Shown: positions 1 to 9,235 of the stretch, piece by piece
Numbering within the stretch: the stretch's first letter is position 1
How the letters are laid out: each line of letters begins with the position of its first letter
Assembly (NCBI GenBank): GCA_946488855.1
Contig: CAMLWC010000006.1
Span: forward strand, 1-46,436
DNA: 46,436 nucleotides
Direction: 5' to 3'
Source: an uncultured Mycoplasmatota bacterium
GTDB taxonomy: Bacteria > Bacillota_I > Bacilli_A > RF39 > UBA660
The notes under the pieces: model-generated
Databases searched by the model: none
What the model saw: only the letters and a program-made list of their open reading frames with translations
What the model was told of the DNA's origin: nothing
Program-made: the position numbers and the translations under genes

Positions 1-82
1 ACATCGGGACATTTTCGCAAGTTAATACTTAAGACATTATCACAAATTAATCATATATTTTGTATATTTTTTGAAGAAATAT

Positions 83-111
83 TTGACTTATTTAAAATAA
101 TATAGTAAAAT
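83..111 (+). promoter_or_regulatory. Sigma-A-like promoter of rpmB
   Basis: TTGACT (83-88), 17-nt spacer, TAAAAT (106-111), about 30 nt upstream of the rpmB start. Confidence 0.6.
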
Positions 112-141
112 GTAATAGCGAAGAAAACAAGGAGGAATAAT

Positions 142-312
142 ATGGCAAAGAAAATAACAAGTAAAAAACCTTTATCAGGTAATTTAAGATCACATTCTTG
201 TAAAGCAACTAAACATTCTAGAAAACCAAATTTACAAAAAGTAACATTAGATAATGGTCAAACAGTAAGAATGAGCGCTAGAGAATTAAGAACATTAAAT
301 AAAGCAGCTTAA
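142..312 (+). CDS. rpmB: 50S ribosomal protein L28 (56 aa, absent from the supplied ORF track)
   Basis: AGGAGG RBS; translation MAKKITSKKPLSGNLRSHSCKATKHSRKPNLQKVTLDNGQTVRMSARELRTLNKAA is L28-like. Confidence 0.9.
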   Translation: MAKKITSKKPLSGNLRSHSCKATKHSRKPNLQKVTLDNGQTVRMSARELRTLNKAA

Positions 313-334
313 TACCAATTTTGGTATTTTTTTA
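312..334 (+). terminator. Intrinsic terminator after rpmB
   Basis: ATACCAA-TT-TTGGTAT stem followed by a T run. Confidence 0.7.
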
Positions 335-337
335 TTG

Positions 338-373
338 AAAAAAGTATCGGTTAATTTAAACCAATACTTTTTT
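338..373. terminator. Hairpin between convergent genes, probably a bidirectional terminator
   Basis: AAAAAGTATcGGTT ... AACCaATACTTTTT inverted repeat with A/T tracts on both sides. Confidence 0.6.
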
Positions 374-3300
374 AATATCTACATGCATCAAAATTATCTG
401 GGTCATTATATGTTCTATATTTATCATCAACACAAACTCCAGGTTGATTTTTAGCATTTGTAATATCAATTAAATATGTTAAATAATCACTTATACAATT
501 TCTTCCTGTACCTTCATTACATTTAAAATCAAATGTTTTACCACTATAACTTCCATAATAATCAGCATATGAATTGTTATCATTATATCTTCTTATTTCT
601 TTAATTGTTGAAGGAGTTAATATAAATGTATACATAGGCTCTTCTGAATAAATTTCATGACTTTCAACACCTCTATTATTAAGTATATAATCTTGAACAT
701 TTTGATTAGTATTTGAACAATCAGAACGTTCTGAATCTCCAATGCACCAATTGCTACCAGTATTTCTACCATTTGCATCTATATCTGGAAAAGGATTATA
801 TAAATCAATTGGTCTATATATTAAATTAATATCACCTTTTTTTGAACCGTCTCCCCCACCCCCAGGATTGTCTGGATTGTCTGGAATTAATTCAGAAACA
901 ACTTCAAATTGACATTGCCATTCACCATACTTTTCTGCATCGACTGCATCTAATATTGTATCAACATCAGTTTTCTTATCAGGTAGCTTATTTCCTAAAT
1001 TTTCATAAGTTATTGATAATTCGCCATTACCATATTCTTTGCCATATAAGCCATCAGGTGTTTTATATTCAACTGGAAAATTACTGTAACCTAAATATAT
1101 ATAATTGAAAGATTTACCTTCAGAAATATATTGAGACTTAAGTGTTTCAAATTGATCAGCATTAAATGATGTATGCCCATCTTTATTTATATATTCATAT
1201 ATACCATCAGGAATATTAAATTCAACATTAGCTCCTTTACTCATTTCAACTTTTGTACACTTCTTAATGTTTAAATTTTGTCTAATACAACTATCACCAG
1301 TTCCAATTTCACAGCTCAACATTATAATATTTGTATCATTACTTTTATTTTTTGAACAATCATAATTAATATTATTACAATTTAACGAACAATTATTATC
1401 ATTGCATTCTAAATCACATGATTTTATTGTTCCATCAACAAATGTACAATTTTCCTTTGAATCACATGTTATATCAATATTTTCTTTTTCATTGCAACTA
1501 ATAAGTACTTCTACTCCACCACTAAATGTTTGGCAGTCATTAGTTTCTTTTTTTTCAGTATAAGTTATATTTTTATCCATTTCTTGATCAACACTATATA
1601 TTCCTGCTGTTCCATTAATCGTATAATTATATTTTATAATTGCACTTGGATTTACGGTATATAGCCATTGATCCCAAGATGATCCCTCACCAGATGCAGA
1701 ATTCATAGAACTAATCCAGCTGGATCCTCTATCTTCATTATAACACTTTTTCATTTGATCATATATTTTCTTAGAATCGTTCTTAATTTTATTATATTCT
1801 TCTAATTTTCCAGCAACATCAAATGTAACACCAGATTTTTGACAAGTTTTACTTACTTTAACTTTTTCAACATAAGTTCCATTTTCCTTACTACCATATG
1901 CCGGACTACTATAACTATAATTATATCCTGTAAAATAACATGTTTCTGGTTCTTCCTTTGTACCACAATCATAAGAACATTTATGTGTTGTTTCTTTATA
2001 ACTTGCAGCTTGATCTCGTTCAGACAAATATTCATTAAAAGCAAGTTCTATTTCATTATTTTTATTTTTTAAATCTTCGGTAAATTTGTCCCATTCAATT
2101 GATTTAGTTTTACAAGTTCTACTACCACTAACACTATGATCATTCCAAATAAAGTGTTGACCAGCAGTAACTTGAATTGTTTCTGAATTAAAACCTCCTG
2201 TTAAATTTTCGATACAATAAACTTCACAATATGGAGAACTAATGTTACTATCAAAATATGTTAACTTGCTACTATCACTATGATCTGACCATTTATGTTG
2301 ACTAATATCATAACTAGCACCTTCATCACTAAATACACAGTATTTCCAATAATCTTCACTATTTAATTCTTCAGATGAATCATTATAAAATACATTTTCC
2401 CCATTAATACACGTTCCAACATTATATCTTGGAGTACAATTATATTTTTTAACAACTTCTACATCACTTGGAAAACATCCTGCATCTATATAACTACCAA
2501 GATTCCAGTTTGGTGCATATTTATCAGAATTATCATTGTAATATTCGAAACATCTATCATATAAATCACTGTTAGAATTAACAAATTCTGTAGTAAAATC
2601 ATCATCAGGATACAAAGGTAACTGTCTGCACTGCTCAAGTATTTCATTACTTTCATCAAGTCGATCAATGTAGTCATAATAACATTTTCTTTTGCATCTT
2701 GATCCCTGAATACCACCAACATAACTATCATTAGGGCAATTATTAAGACACCTAGATAATTCCCTTGAAGCAGAAATATCTCTCATATCATCAAAATTTA
2801 CTTCTTCACAGCTTGATTTTATATATCCACATCCTAAACTTTCATATTTTCCATAATCCCAAGTAGTTACTGGTCCAACAGAATCAGGATTAGTAATTTC
2901 TATTATTTTTACTTGATTTTTTATATTATCAACAAATGTTTTGAATAATTCTTGTTTTTGATCAAAAATTGTCATTATATTTCCTTTTTGTAATTTATAT
3001 ATTTCTTTTCCAGTAGATGTTTTATATGTGTCATATGCACCATAGCAAGTACATTCATTAATATACCAAGTTTTGTCAGCAATTTTTTGTTCTCCATTAT
3101 ATGTATATTTTATTCCGTTTGCAACTTCTGGCAATGCGTAAATACCAGCTAATCCACCTTTTTTATATGCATTATCTATTTTACTCATAAATCCATTATA
3201 ATCTGACATACCATTATTTACTCTTTCACAACTTAAATCATTTTTTAAAAGATCACGAAAATAAATTAACCCCACACCAACACCTTTGTTTGAATTAGGA

Positions 3301-4229
3301 TAACCATTTTTAAATTTTTTTGTTGATGAACATATTTGATTAATTGTAGAACTTCCTGTAGATGATGCAACTTCTGTATCAGGATTAACATATACCAATT
3401 TCCCTTCAAAGTAACTTCCTGCTGACACACCTGGAGCATCAGGATACTTTCTTGCTATATCACCTGTAGTCATAGCAGAACATGGCATCTTTCTACCAAC
3501 AACAGAAGTAATATTTGATCTAAGCATTCCCGCATAATCTAATTTTGCTAATTCATAATTAGTTCCTAAATAAGTATTATAATTATATCTAAGCATTGTT
3601 ATTGGTTCAACAACAATCCATAAATCATTTAACAAATCTGGATTACCAGCCATGTCCAAAATTTGCTCTTCTGAAAGACCAAATAATAAATTTAATAATC
3701 TAATTGTTCTATCATCAGATATTGGCAATTTTTCAGTATCTGCCCATTGCCATATATCATCAATATTCCAATTTGATAAATAACTTTGAACTGGAATATT
3801 CAAATGTGAAAAATAACTAGAAACTGCTGAAGCAACTCCTAAGCGGCCGTTTTTCCAAGGACTTCCAGACCAATTTTTTTCAGTTTGAACATATACGTTA
3901 CACTTTCCCATTTCATATTGAACTTTATTGCAATTTGAACCTAATACAATAAAATTTCCATAATCTGTTAAAAGTCTATAATGATCATTATCGGCAACTA
4001 TATTATATGTTTGACCAACAGAAGTTCCATCCGTTTTCATTAATGAAACACGCATACCACGCATTGATTTTCCAACTTTTGAATTGTATTGTGGCCAACA
4101 ACTATGTTTCGTACACACATTTGAAACATTTGATGGCAAACTTTCAATATCTGTATAAGCATTTACAAAAGAGGGCCATAAAATAAAATTTATTAAAGTA
4201 AAAATTAAAAACAATTTACTTTTTCTCAT
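372..4229 (-). CDS. Large secreted cysteine-rich protein of unknown function
   Basis: Signal peptide MRKSKLFLIFTLINFILWPSFVNA; RBS AGGTGA before ATG at 4229 (the ORF track start 4247 is probably too early); about 48 Cys; no LPXTG or C-terminal TM segment seen. Confidence 0.8.
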   Translation of the reverse strand: MRKSKLFLIFTLINFILWPSFVNAYTDIESLPSNVSNVCTKHSCWPQYNSKVGKSMRGMRVSLMKTDGTSVGQTYNIVADNDHYRLLTDYGNFIVLGSNCNKVQYEMGKCNVYVQTEKNWSGSPWKNGRLGVASAVSSYFSHLNIPVQSYLSNWNIDDIWQWADTEKLPISDDRTIRLLNLLFGLSEEQILDMAGNPDLLNDLWIVVEPITMLRYNYNTYLGTNYELAKLDYAGMLRSNITSVVGRKMPCSAMTTGDIARKYPDAPGVSAGSYFEGKLVYVNPDTEVASSTGSSTINQICSSTKKFKNGYPNSNKGVGVGLIYFRDLLKNDLSCERVNNGMSDYNGFMSKIDNAYKKGGLAGIYALPEVANGIKYTYNGEQKIADKTWYINECTCYGAYDTYKTSTGKEIYKLQKGNIMTIFDQKQELFKTFVDNIKNQVKIIEITNPDSVGPVTTWDYGKYESLGCGYIKSSCEEVNFDDMRDISASRELSRCLNNCPNDSYVGGIQGSRCKRKCYYDYIDRLDESNEILEQCRQLPLYPDDDFTTEFVNSNSDLYDRCFEYYNDNSDKYAPNWNLGSYIDAGCFPSDVEVVKKYNCTPRYNVGTCINGENVFYNDSSEELNSEDYWKYCVFSDEGASYDISQHKWSDHSDSSKLTYFDSNISSPYCEVYCIENLTGGFNSETIQVTAGQHFIWNDHSVSGSRTCKTKSIEWDKFTEDLKNKNNEIELAFNEYLSERDQAASYKETTHKCSYDCGTKEEPETCYFTGYNYSYSSPAYGSKENGTYVEKVKVSKTCQKSGVTFDVAGKLEEYNKIKNDSKKIYDQMKKCYNEDRGSSWISSMNSASGEGSSWDQWLYTVNPSAIIKYNYTINGTAGIYSVDQEMDKNITYTEKKETNDCQTFSGGVEVLISCNEKENIDITCDSKENCTFVDGTIKSCDLECNDNNCSLNCNNINYDCSKNKSNDTNIIMLSCEIGTGDSCIRQNLNIKKCTKVEMSKGANVEFNIPDGIYEYINKDGHTSFNADQFETLKSQYISEGKSFNYIYLGYSNFPVEYKTPDGLYGKEYGNGELSITYENLGNKLPDKKTDVDTILDAVDAEKYGEWQCQFEVVSELIPDNPDNPGGGGDGSKKGDINLIYRPIDLYNPFPDIDANGRNTGSNWCIGDSERSDCSNTNQNVQDYILNNRGVESHEIYSEEPMYTFILTPSTIKEIRRYNDNNSYADYYGSYSGKTFDFKCNEGTGRNCISDYLTYLIDITNAKNQPGVCVDDKYRTYNDPDNFDACRY

Positions 4230-4287
4230 AACATCACCTATCATCAAGTAACATTATATCAAATAAATTAAAAATAGTAAATTGTTT

Positions 4288-4716
4288 TTATCTTCTTTTT
4301 GATATTTGTTCATCATCTATATAATACATATTCAAACTGTTTTTCAATTCTTTTTCAATTATACCCATTTTTTTATTTAGTAACTCCATATATTTTTCAT
4401 CTAAATAAATAGAGTATTTTTCTTTTATTACTTTTTTATATCTTTCCAAATCACCTAATGCAATTCTTGTATCATCATCATTATCACCATCTAAATTTTC
4501 AATGATTATTTTCAAATAAAAATCTAGTCTATTTTTTATTTTTCTTTTAATTATTTTTTCAATTAATGAGGGTTTTATTACAATCATTTCATTTACTTTT
4601 ATACCATCATATTGATAATTATTTTTAGGATTTAACTTATAACCATTTAACTTATCATAGTTAACTAAAACCACTTCACCATTATAATTTTTTTTCGATA
4701 TTAAATATTGTCTCAT
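4288..4716 (-). CDS. Hypothetical protein (142 aa) downstream of trmD
   Basis: Intact ORF directly after trmD, same strand; no recognised family. Confidence 0.6.
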   Translation of the reverse strand: MRQYLISKKNYNGEVVLVNYDKLNGYKLNPKNNYQYDGIKVNEMIVIKPSLIEKIIKRKIKNRLDFYLKIIIENLDGDNDDDTRIALGDLERYKKVIKEKYSIYLDEKYMELLNKKMGIIEKELKNSLNMYYIDDEQISKRR

Positions 4717-4717
4717 A

Positions 4718-5386
4718 TTAATCTTCCCCCAATAAATCTGGTCTACGTTCCTTGGTTTTTTTTAAACTTTGTTCATAACGCCATTTTTTAATATTTTCAT
4801 GATGTCCTGACAATAACACATCAGGAACTTTCATTCCATTATAATCGGCAGGTCTAGTATAAACAGGATAATCTAGTAAATTATTATTAAATGAATCATT
4901 TAAGTGTGAATTAGTAGCTATTACGCCATCTATTAATCTTACAACACTATCAGTTACTACCATACTAGCTAATTCACCACCTGTTAGAATAAAATCTCCA
5001 ATAGACAACTCTAAATCTGCTAACATTCTAATTCTTTCATCAAATCCTTCATAATGCCCACATATGATAATTAAATGTTTTTTATTTTTCAATTCATAAG
5101 CTTTTTTTTGATTGTATTTAACTCCTTGTGGTGTCATTAAAATAACATATGAATCTTCAGTTTTTAAATTATTAACAGCATCAAATATTGGCTGAGGCAT
5201 TAAAACCATTCCTTCTCCTCCACCAAACGGATAATCATCAACTTTTTTATGAGGATCTGTAGAATAATCCCTTATATTATGAATATTTATAACCACTTTA
5301 TTATCTATTATTGCCCTTTTAATAATTGATTCAGTTAAAAAATTATCAAACATATGAGGAAATAGTGTTAAAATATCAATTTTCAT
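4718..5386 (-). CDS. trmD: tRNA (guanine-N1-)-methyltransferase
   Basis: [25 protein letters not shown]..., [42 protein letters not shown]; overlaps the end of rimM. Confidence 0.95.
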   Translation of the reverse strand: MKIDILTLFPHMFDNFLTESIIKRAIIDNKVVINIHNIRDYSTDPHKKVDDYPFGGGEGMVLMPQPIFDAVNNLKTEDSYVILMTPQGVKYNQKKAYELKNKKHLIIICGHYEGFDERIRMLADLELSIGDFILTGGELASMVVTDSVVRLIDGVIATNSHLNDSFNNNLLDYPVYTRPADYNGMKVPDVLLSGHHENIKKWRYEQSLKKTKERRPDLLGED

Positions 5387-5861
5387 CTAATAATCCTTCT
5401 ATTACATTAATATTTAATATTTTTTTATCTAAATCAATATTTTTAATAAATTCATCTACAAAAGGTATTAAATAATTTTTACTTCTATTTTTAACTACTA
5501 ATATTTCCTGCTTATTTTTAATTATACTAGTTACTTTTCCAATTAATTTTTCATCATCATAAACTTTCAACCCTATTATATCTTCATCAACATATCCATC
5601 AATAACTAATTCTTCTCTTTTAACAAAGACTTCATCACCTTTAAAAATAATTGCATCGTTTATATTATCAATACCATTAAATTTAACCATATCATAATTT
5701 TTATGTTTTCGATAGCTATCTATTATAACTTTTTGCTTTCTTTTACCTAAATAAAGTTTATTACCTTCAAAAAAAACTTTATCTTTATACTTAAAATCAG
5801 ATACAATTCTTAATTCACCCTTAATTCCATGTGTATTTACTATTTCACCAACATAAACCAT
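5376..5861 (-). CDS. rimM: 16S rRNA processing protein RimM
   Basis: [37 protein letters not shown]; upstream of trmD. Confidence 0.9.
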   Translation of the reverse strand: MVYVGEIVNTHGIKGELRIVSDFKYKDKVFFEGNKLYLGKRKQKVIIDSYRKHKNYDMVKFNGIDNINDAIIFKGDEVFVKREELVIDGYVDEDIIGLKVYDDEKLIGKVTSIIKNKQEILVVKNRSKNYLIPFVDEFIKNIDLDKKILNINVIEGLLDEN

Positions 5862-5869
5862 AAAAATCC

Positions 5870-6595
5870 CTACTTATCTAATTCATATAAAATAATACTA
5901 GTCGCTACACCGACATTTAAACTTTCACATTTATCATTCATATCAATATATATAAATTCATCACAAAATTCACTACTTAATTCACTGATGCCATTTCCTT
6001 CATTGCCCATTATTATAACAAATTTAGAAACTTTTTCAAGAGTTTTTAAACTTTTCCCATGAGTTACTTTTGTTCCATATATCTTATATCCATCACTTTT
6101 TAATTTTGGACCAAATTCATTAATATCAGATATAACTATATTCAAATGAAATATCAATCCTTGAGTTGCTCTAATAACTTTAGAATTATATAAATCAACA
6201 CAATCTCTACTTAAAATTAACGTATCAATATTAAAAGCAACACAACTTCTAATAATTGTACCTAAATTACCTGGATCTTGAATACAATCTAAATAAACTA
6301 TTCGATTTCCCTTAATAACTCCTTCTTTTTTATTACAAATTCCTATTACATTAGTAGGAGTTTCTAATTCACTTAAATAGTTTTTAACATTATTTGTCAT
6401 ATAGTATGTCATTACATCTAATGGTAGTAATTCATTTTCTTCTAATAGCATTTCTTTTAAATATCCTGTTTTATATGCTTCTAAAACTAAATGCTTACCT
6501 TCAACCAAAAACATATTTTTTTTATCACGATATTTTTTATTATGTAATTTTTTTAAATCTTTAATTTTATTATTATCAATAGAACTATATAACAT
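5870..6595 (-). CDS. TrmH/SpoU-family RNA methyltransferase
   Basis: FLVEGKHLVLEA, LDCIQDPGNLGTIIRSCVAFNIDTLILS, IIMGNEGNGIS, NVGVATSIILYEL; RBS AGGTGA before ATG at 6595. Confidence 0.9.
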   Translation of the reverse strand: MLYSSIDNNKIKDLKKLHNKKYRDKKNMFLVEGKHLVLEAYKTGYLKEMLLEENELLPLDVMTYYMTNNVKNYLSELETPTNVIGICNKKEGVIKGNRIVYLDCIQDPGNLGTIIRSCVAFNIDTLILSRDCVDLYNSKVIRATQGLIFHLNIVISDINEFGPKLKSDGYKIYGTKVTHGKSLKTLEKVSKFVIIMGNEGNGISELSSEFCDEFIYIDMNDKCESLNVGVATSIILYELDK

Positions 6596-6620
6596 AATAA
6601 TCACCTTAATAATAATATCA

Positions 6621-6657
6621 AAAATAAGCAAAAAAGTAAATTATTTTTGCTTATTTT
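6621..6657 (-). terminator. Intrinsic terminator after the pilin-like gene
   Basis: AAAATAAGCAAAAA ... TTTTTGCTTATTTT inverted repeat downstream of the 6699 stop. Confidence 0.6.
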
Positions 6658-6698
6658 AAAACAACTTATTATATATTTGTTAGTAAAATATTATATTT

Positions 6699-8444
6699 TT
6701 AAATCTGATATGGATTACTCCAAGTACCATTACCTCTGGTAATGGTGACATCAGAGTTAACAACTATAACTGCACGAAGGCCATTCGCGATGGACACACC
6801 AGAGTTGTAGGCATCACCATAGTCGTACACGCGCCAAGCGAGAGAACTACTTGTATATGGTGTCATTGTCCAATAACTTTTTGCATTATTATAACTACTT
6901 GTACCATTATATCCATTAGTCAATATACTACTGCTTTGACTTGATAACATTTCTCCTACTCTTATTAATCCAACTGTTGCTTGTATACTTCTTGTTGGAT
7001 TTTCTTCATTCAATGATATTGTATAATTTTGTCCATAATCAAAATTATTTTGATACCAAGTATAGTTACTTACTAATTTTGATTTTTCTGTTTCACTATT
7101 ATTTGTTAGCCAATTTAATACATCTCCATTTAATTTTTGTCCTATTCCTGTTGTTGTTGAAAATGTATTATTTGAACCATATGACATATTATATATTGTT
7201 CCAGATATCTCCTCATAGTATCCATCTAGTATTAATTTTGTATTGCCAGTACTATCTTTATCTACTACACGATATTTTCTTCCAGCAAACAATACATATT
7301 CGCCACTTATTGTTTTTTCATTTAATTTTCCTGTTACTTCCACATTTTTATCTTCGTTTAAAATATATGGCCCGGATTGACTGCTCCAAGTTGCTCCTAG
7401 AGTACCATTACCTCCGGTAATGGTGACATTAGAGTTGACATTTATAACTGCACGAAGCCCATTCGTGAGGAACACATCATCGTTGTAGGCATTACCATTG
7501 CTGTTCACGTACCAAGCGTTAGAACTACTATATGGTGTCATTGTCCATTGCCATTGTCCTATGTTTAAATACGAACTGCTTCCTCCTGCTAGATTATATT
7601 CATCTAGTGTCATTAAGCCTACTTTTGATTTTTCAGTTGATAAATTACTTGCACAAGTAGTTCTTGCACTTGAATTACTAGTAGTTGTTTCACTACACCA
7701 AGTTTCTTCTTCTATGATATTATTTCCTTTTAATCTGGAATAAAAATAATTATTTAACCAATCTTTGGCATAACTTTCATCCCAATTCTCAGCAGTGTTA
7801 TCTGCTCCCCAAGGTATTGATGTTATAGGTTCGTCAGTTATTAATCTTACTGTTCCATCTGAATTTATTCCCATTATTCGCCATAAAAACCCTGAATACC
7901 ATAGTGAATTATTAGTTGAATTTTCTTTTATATAACATCCGCCCATATATTGATATGTTGTTCCATCTGTTTTACAAGAATCATTTGAATACACCAATTC
8001 TTTAGCTTTTTCTATTATTGGATCACCTACTAATGCTATTTCATCACCACATTCTTCATCATCCATTGCAAATTGATTATTTGAGCATAATGTAAATTTA
8101 TGATTATTACTTTCAATCACTAATTCTGTTAATTTGCTTCCATTATATTTTATACTTGTTATTTCAGCATTACCTAAATTAACCATTGTTTGTACATCAT
8201 CAACATCCATATCTGATGTACATATTTTTGCATAACTATTATCTAATTGATATTTTACATCCTCTGTTGCACAATAGTTATTTATTCCACCTAATATCAT
8301 TTGAGCTTCTGACTTACCAGCAGATATCTTAGCATCCTCAATTACATTTAATATAATTGGTGTAGCAATAAGAGCTACTATGGCTAGTATAATAATTACT
8401 GCTAATAACTCAATCAAAGTAAAAGCATTTTTTATTTTCTTCAT
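6699..8444 (-). CDS. Prepilin-leader surface protein with two tandem DUF6273/C-type-lectin-like domains; candidate DGR target
   Basis: N-terminus MKKIKNAFTLIELLAVIIILAIVALIATPIILNVIEDAK (class III prepilin leader); two domains (WRIMGINSDGTVRLI... and YRVVDKDSTGNTKLIL...), each ending WTMTPY...GLRAVI.VNS.VTIT.GNGT. Confidence 0.85.
   Translation of the reverse strand: MKKIKNAFTLIELLAVIIILAIVALIATPIILNVIEDAKISAGKSEAQMILGGINNYCATEDVKYQLDNSYAKICTSDMDVDDVQTMVNLGNAEITSIKYNGSKLTELVIESNNHKFTLCSNNQFAMDDEECGDEIALVGDPIIEKAKELVYSNDSCKTDGTTYQYMGGCYIKENSTNNSLWYSGFLWRIMGINSDGTVRLITDEPITSIPWGADNTAENWDESYAKDWLNNYFYSRLKGNNIIEEETWCSETTTSNSSARTTCASNLSTEKSKVGLMTLDEYNLAGGSSSYLNIGQWQWTMTPYSSSNAWYVNSNGNAYNDDVFLTNGLRAVINVNSNVTITGGNGTLGATWSSQSGPYILNEDKNVEVTGKLNEKTISGEYVLFAGRKYRVVDKDSTGNTKLILDGYYEEISGTIYNMSYGSNNTFSTTTGIGQKLNGDVLNWLTNNSETEKSKLVSNYTWYQNNFDYGQNYTISLNEENPTRSIQATVGLIRVGEMLSSQSSSILTNGYNGTSSYNNAKSYWTMTPYTSSSLAWRVYDYGDAYNSGVSIANGLRAVIVVNSDVTITRGNGTWSNPYQI
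6726..6746 (-). promoter_or_regulatory. Inverted repeat at 3' end of VR2, candidate DGR target-recognition hairpin
   Basis: Perfect 9-bp stem ACCATTACC-AGA-GGTAATGGT (coding strand). Confidence 0.6.
6726..6872 (-). repeat. Candidate DGR variable region VR2 with 3' hairpin
   Basis: 147 bp aligned with 7404-7547: 21 substitutions plus one extra codon (ACA); 19 of 21 at codon positions 1-2; 16 of 21 have A in one copy. Confidence 0.72.
7404..7424 (-). promoter_or_regulatory. Inverted repeat at 3' end of VR1, candidate DGR target-recognition hairpin
   Basis: Perfect 9-bp stem ACCATTACC-GGA-GGTAATGGT (coding strand). Confidence 0.6.
7404..7547 (-). repeat. Candidate DGR variable region VR1 with 3' hairpin
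   Basis: 144 bp; paired with 6726-6872, same substitution pattern. Confidence 0.72.
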
Positions 8445-8455
8445 ATATTTACTCT

Positions 8456-9217
8456 CTACCTTTCTATTAAAATTATTTTTTCAACCACTTTTCTAATATC
8501 TCTTTCATTAAATGGCTTTCTTAATACATCAACTATTTTATAATCAAATGATTTTTTAACAATATCATCATTGCCAACACCAGTTATTATTGCCACAGGA
8601 ATTTTTTCTAATAAATTATTTCTTTTCATATATTCTAATACGACAAAGCCATTAACATTCGGCATATTTAAATCTAACAACATACCTACTAATTTATCAT
8701 TATTTAATTGTTTTACCGCTTCCATACCATCTTTAGCAACAACTACATTAAATTCATTATTAAATATTTTTTTAATAAAACTACTAATTACTTCTGAATC
8801 ATCAACTACTAATATTGTTTTATCTTTGACAATATTAATTTCTTCTTTTTTAATTGTTTCTTTACCAAAATACTCTCTTACAATATTAAGTATTCTATTT
8901 GTTTCATTCATTAATTCATCAAAATGATCATAAACATAATAAATGTGATTAGCTTTGCTTTCTAATTCATGATTATACGCTAATCCAGCTAATTTATCAA
9001 AGCCAAAATATTTAGCATCACTTTTTAAAGAATGAACTAATATAGCATAATTAGCCATATCAGCAATTTCTTTATATTTTTTAATATTATTTATCTTTTC
9101 ATCAATTTCTCCTAAAAATGTTTCTAAGGTTTCATTATAAGTATCCATATCACCAAATAATTCTAAACTTTTTTCAACATTAACACCATTATTTTTTAAT
9201 ATATTAACATCTTTCAT
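8456..9217 (-). CDS. Hpt-domain plus response-regulator receiver protein
   Basis: Hpt-like helices with AILVHSLKSDAKYFG; REC domain TILVVDDSEVISSFIKKIF, LLDLNMPNVNGF, VAIITG, VLRKPF; ends 11 nt before the pilin-like gene. Confidence 0.85.
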   Translation of the reverse strand: MKDVNILKNNGVNVEKSLELFGDMDTYNETLETFLGEIDEKINNIKKYKEIADMANYAILVHSLKSDAKYFGFDKLAGLAYNHELESKANHIYYVYDHFDELMNETNRILNIVREYFGKETIKKEEINIVKDKTILVVDDSEVISSFIKKIFNNEFNVVVAKDGMEAVKQLNNDKLVGMLLDLNMPNVNGFVVLEYMKRNNLLEKIPVAIITGVGNDDIVKKSFDYKIVDVLRKPFNERDIRKVVEKIILIER

Positions 9218-9235
9218 ATTATCACCTATAATTAA

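Noticed and set aside
6941-7420. Plus-strand 159-aa ORF antisense to the pilin-like gene
   Set aside because: Low-complexity Leu/Tyr/His translation, no RBS, overlaps a well-supported gene.
8571-8927. Plus-strand 118-aa ORF opposite the Hpt-REC gene
   Set aside because: Antisense shadow of the REC domain.
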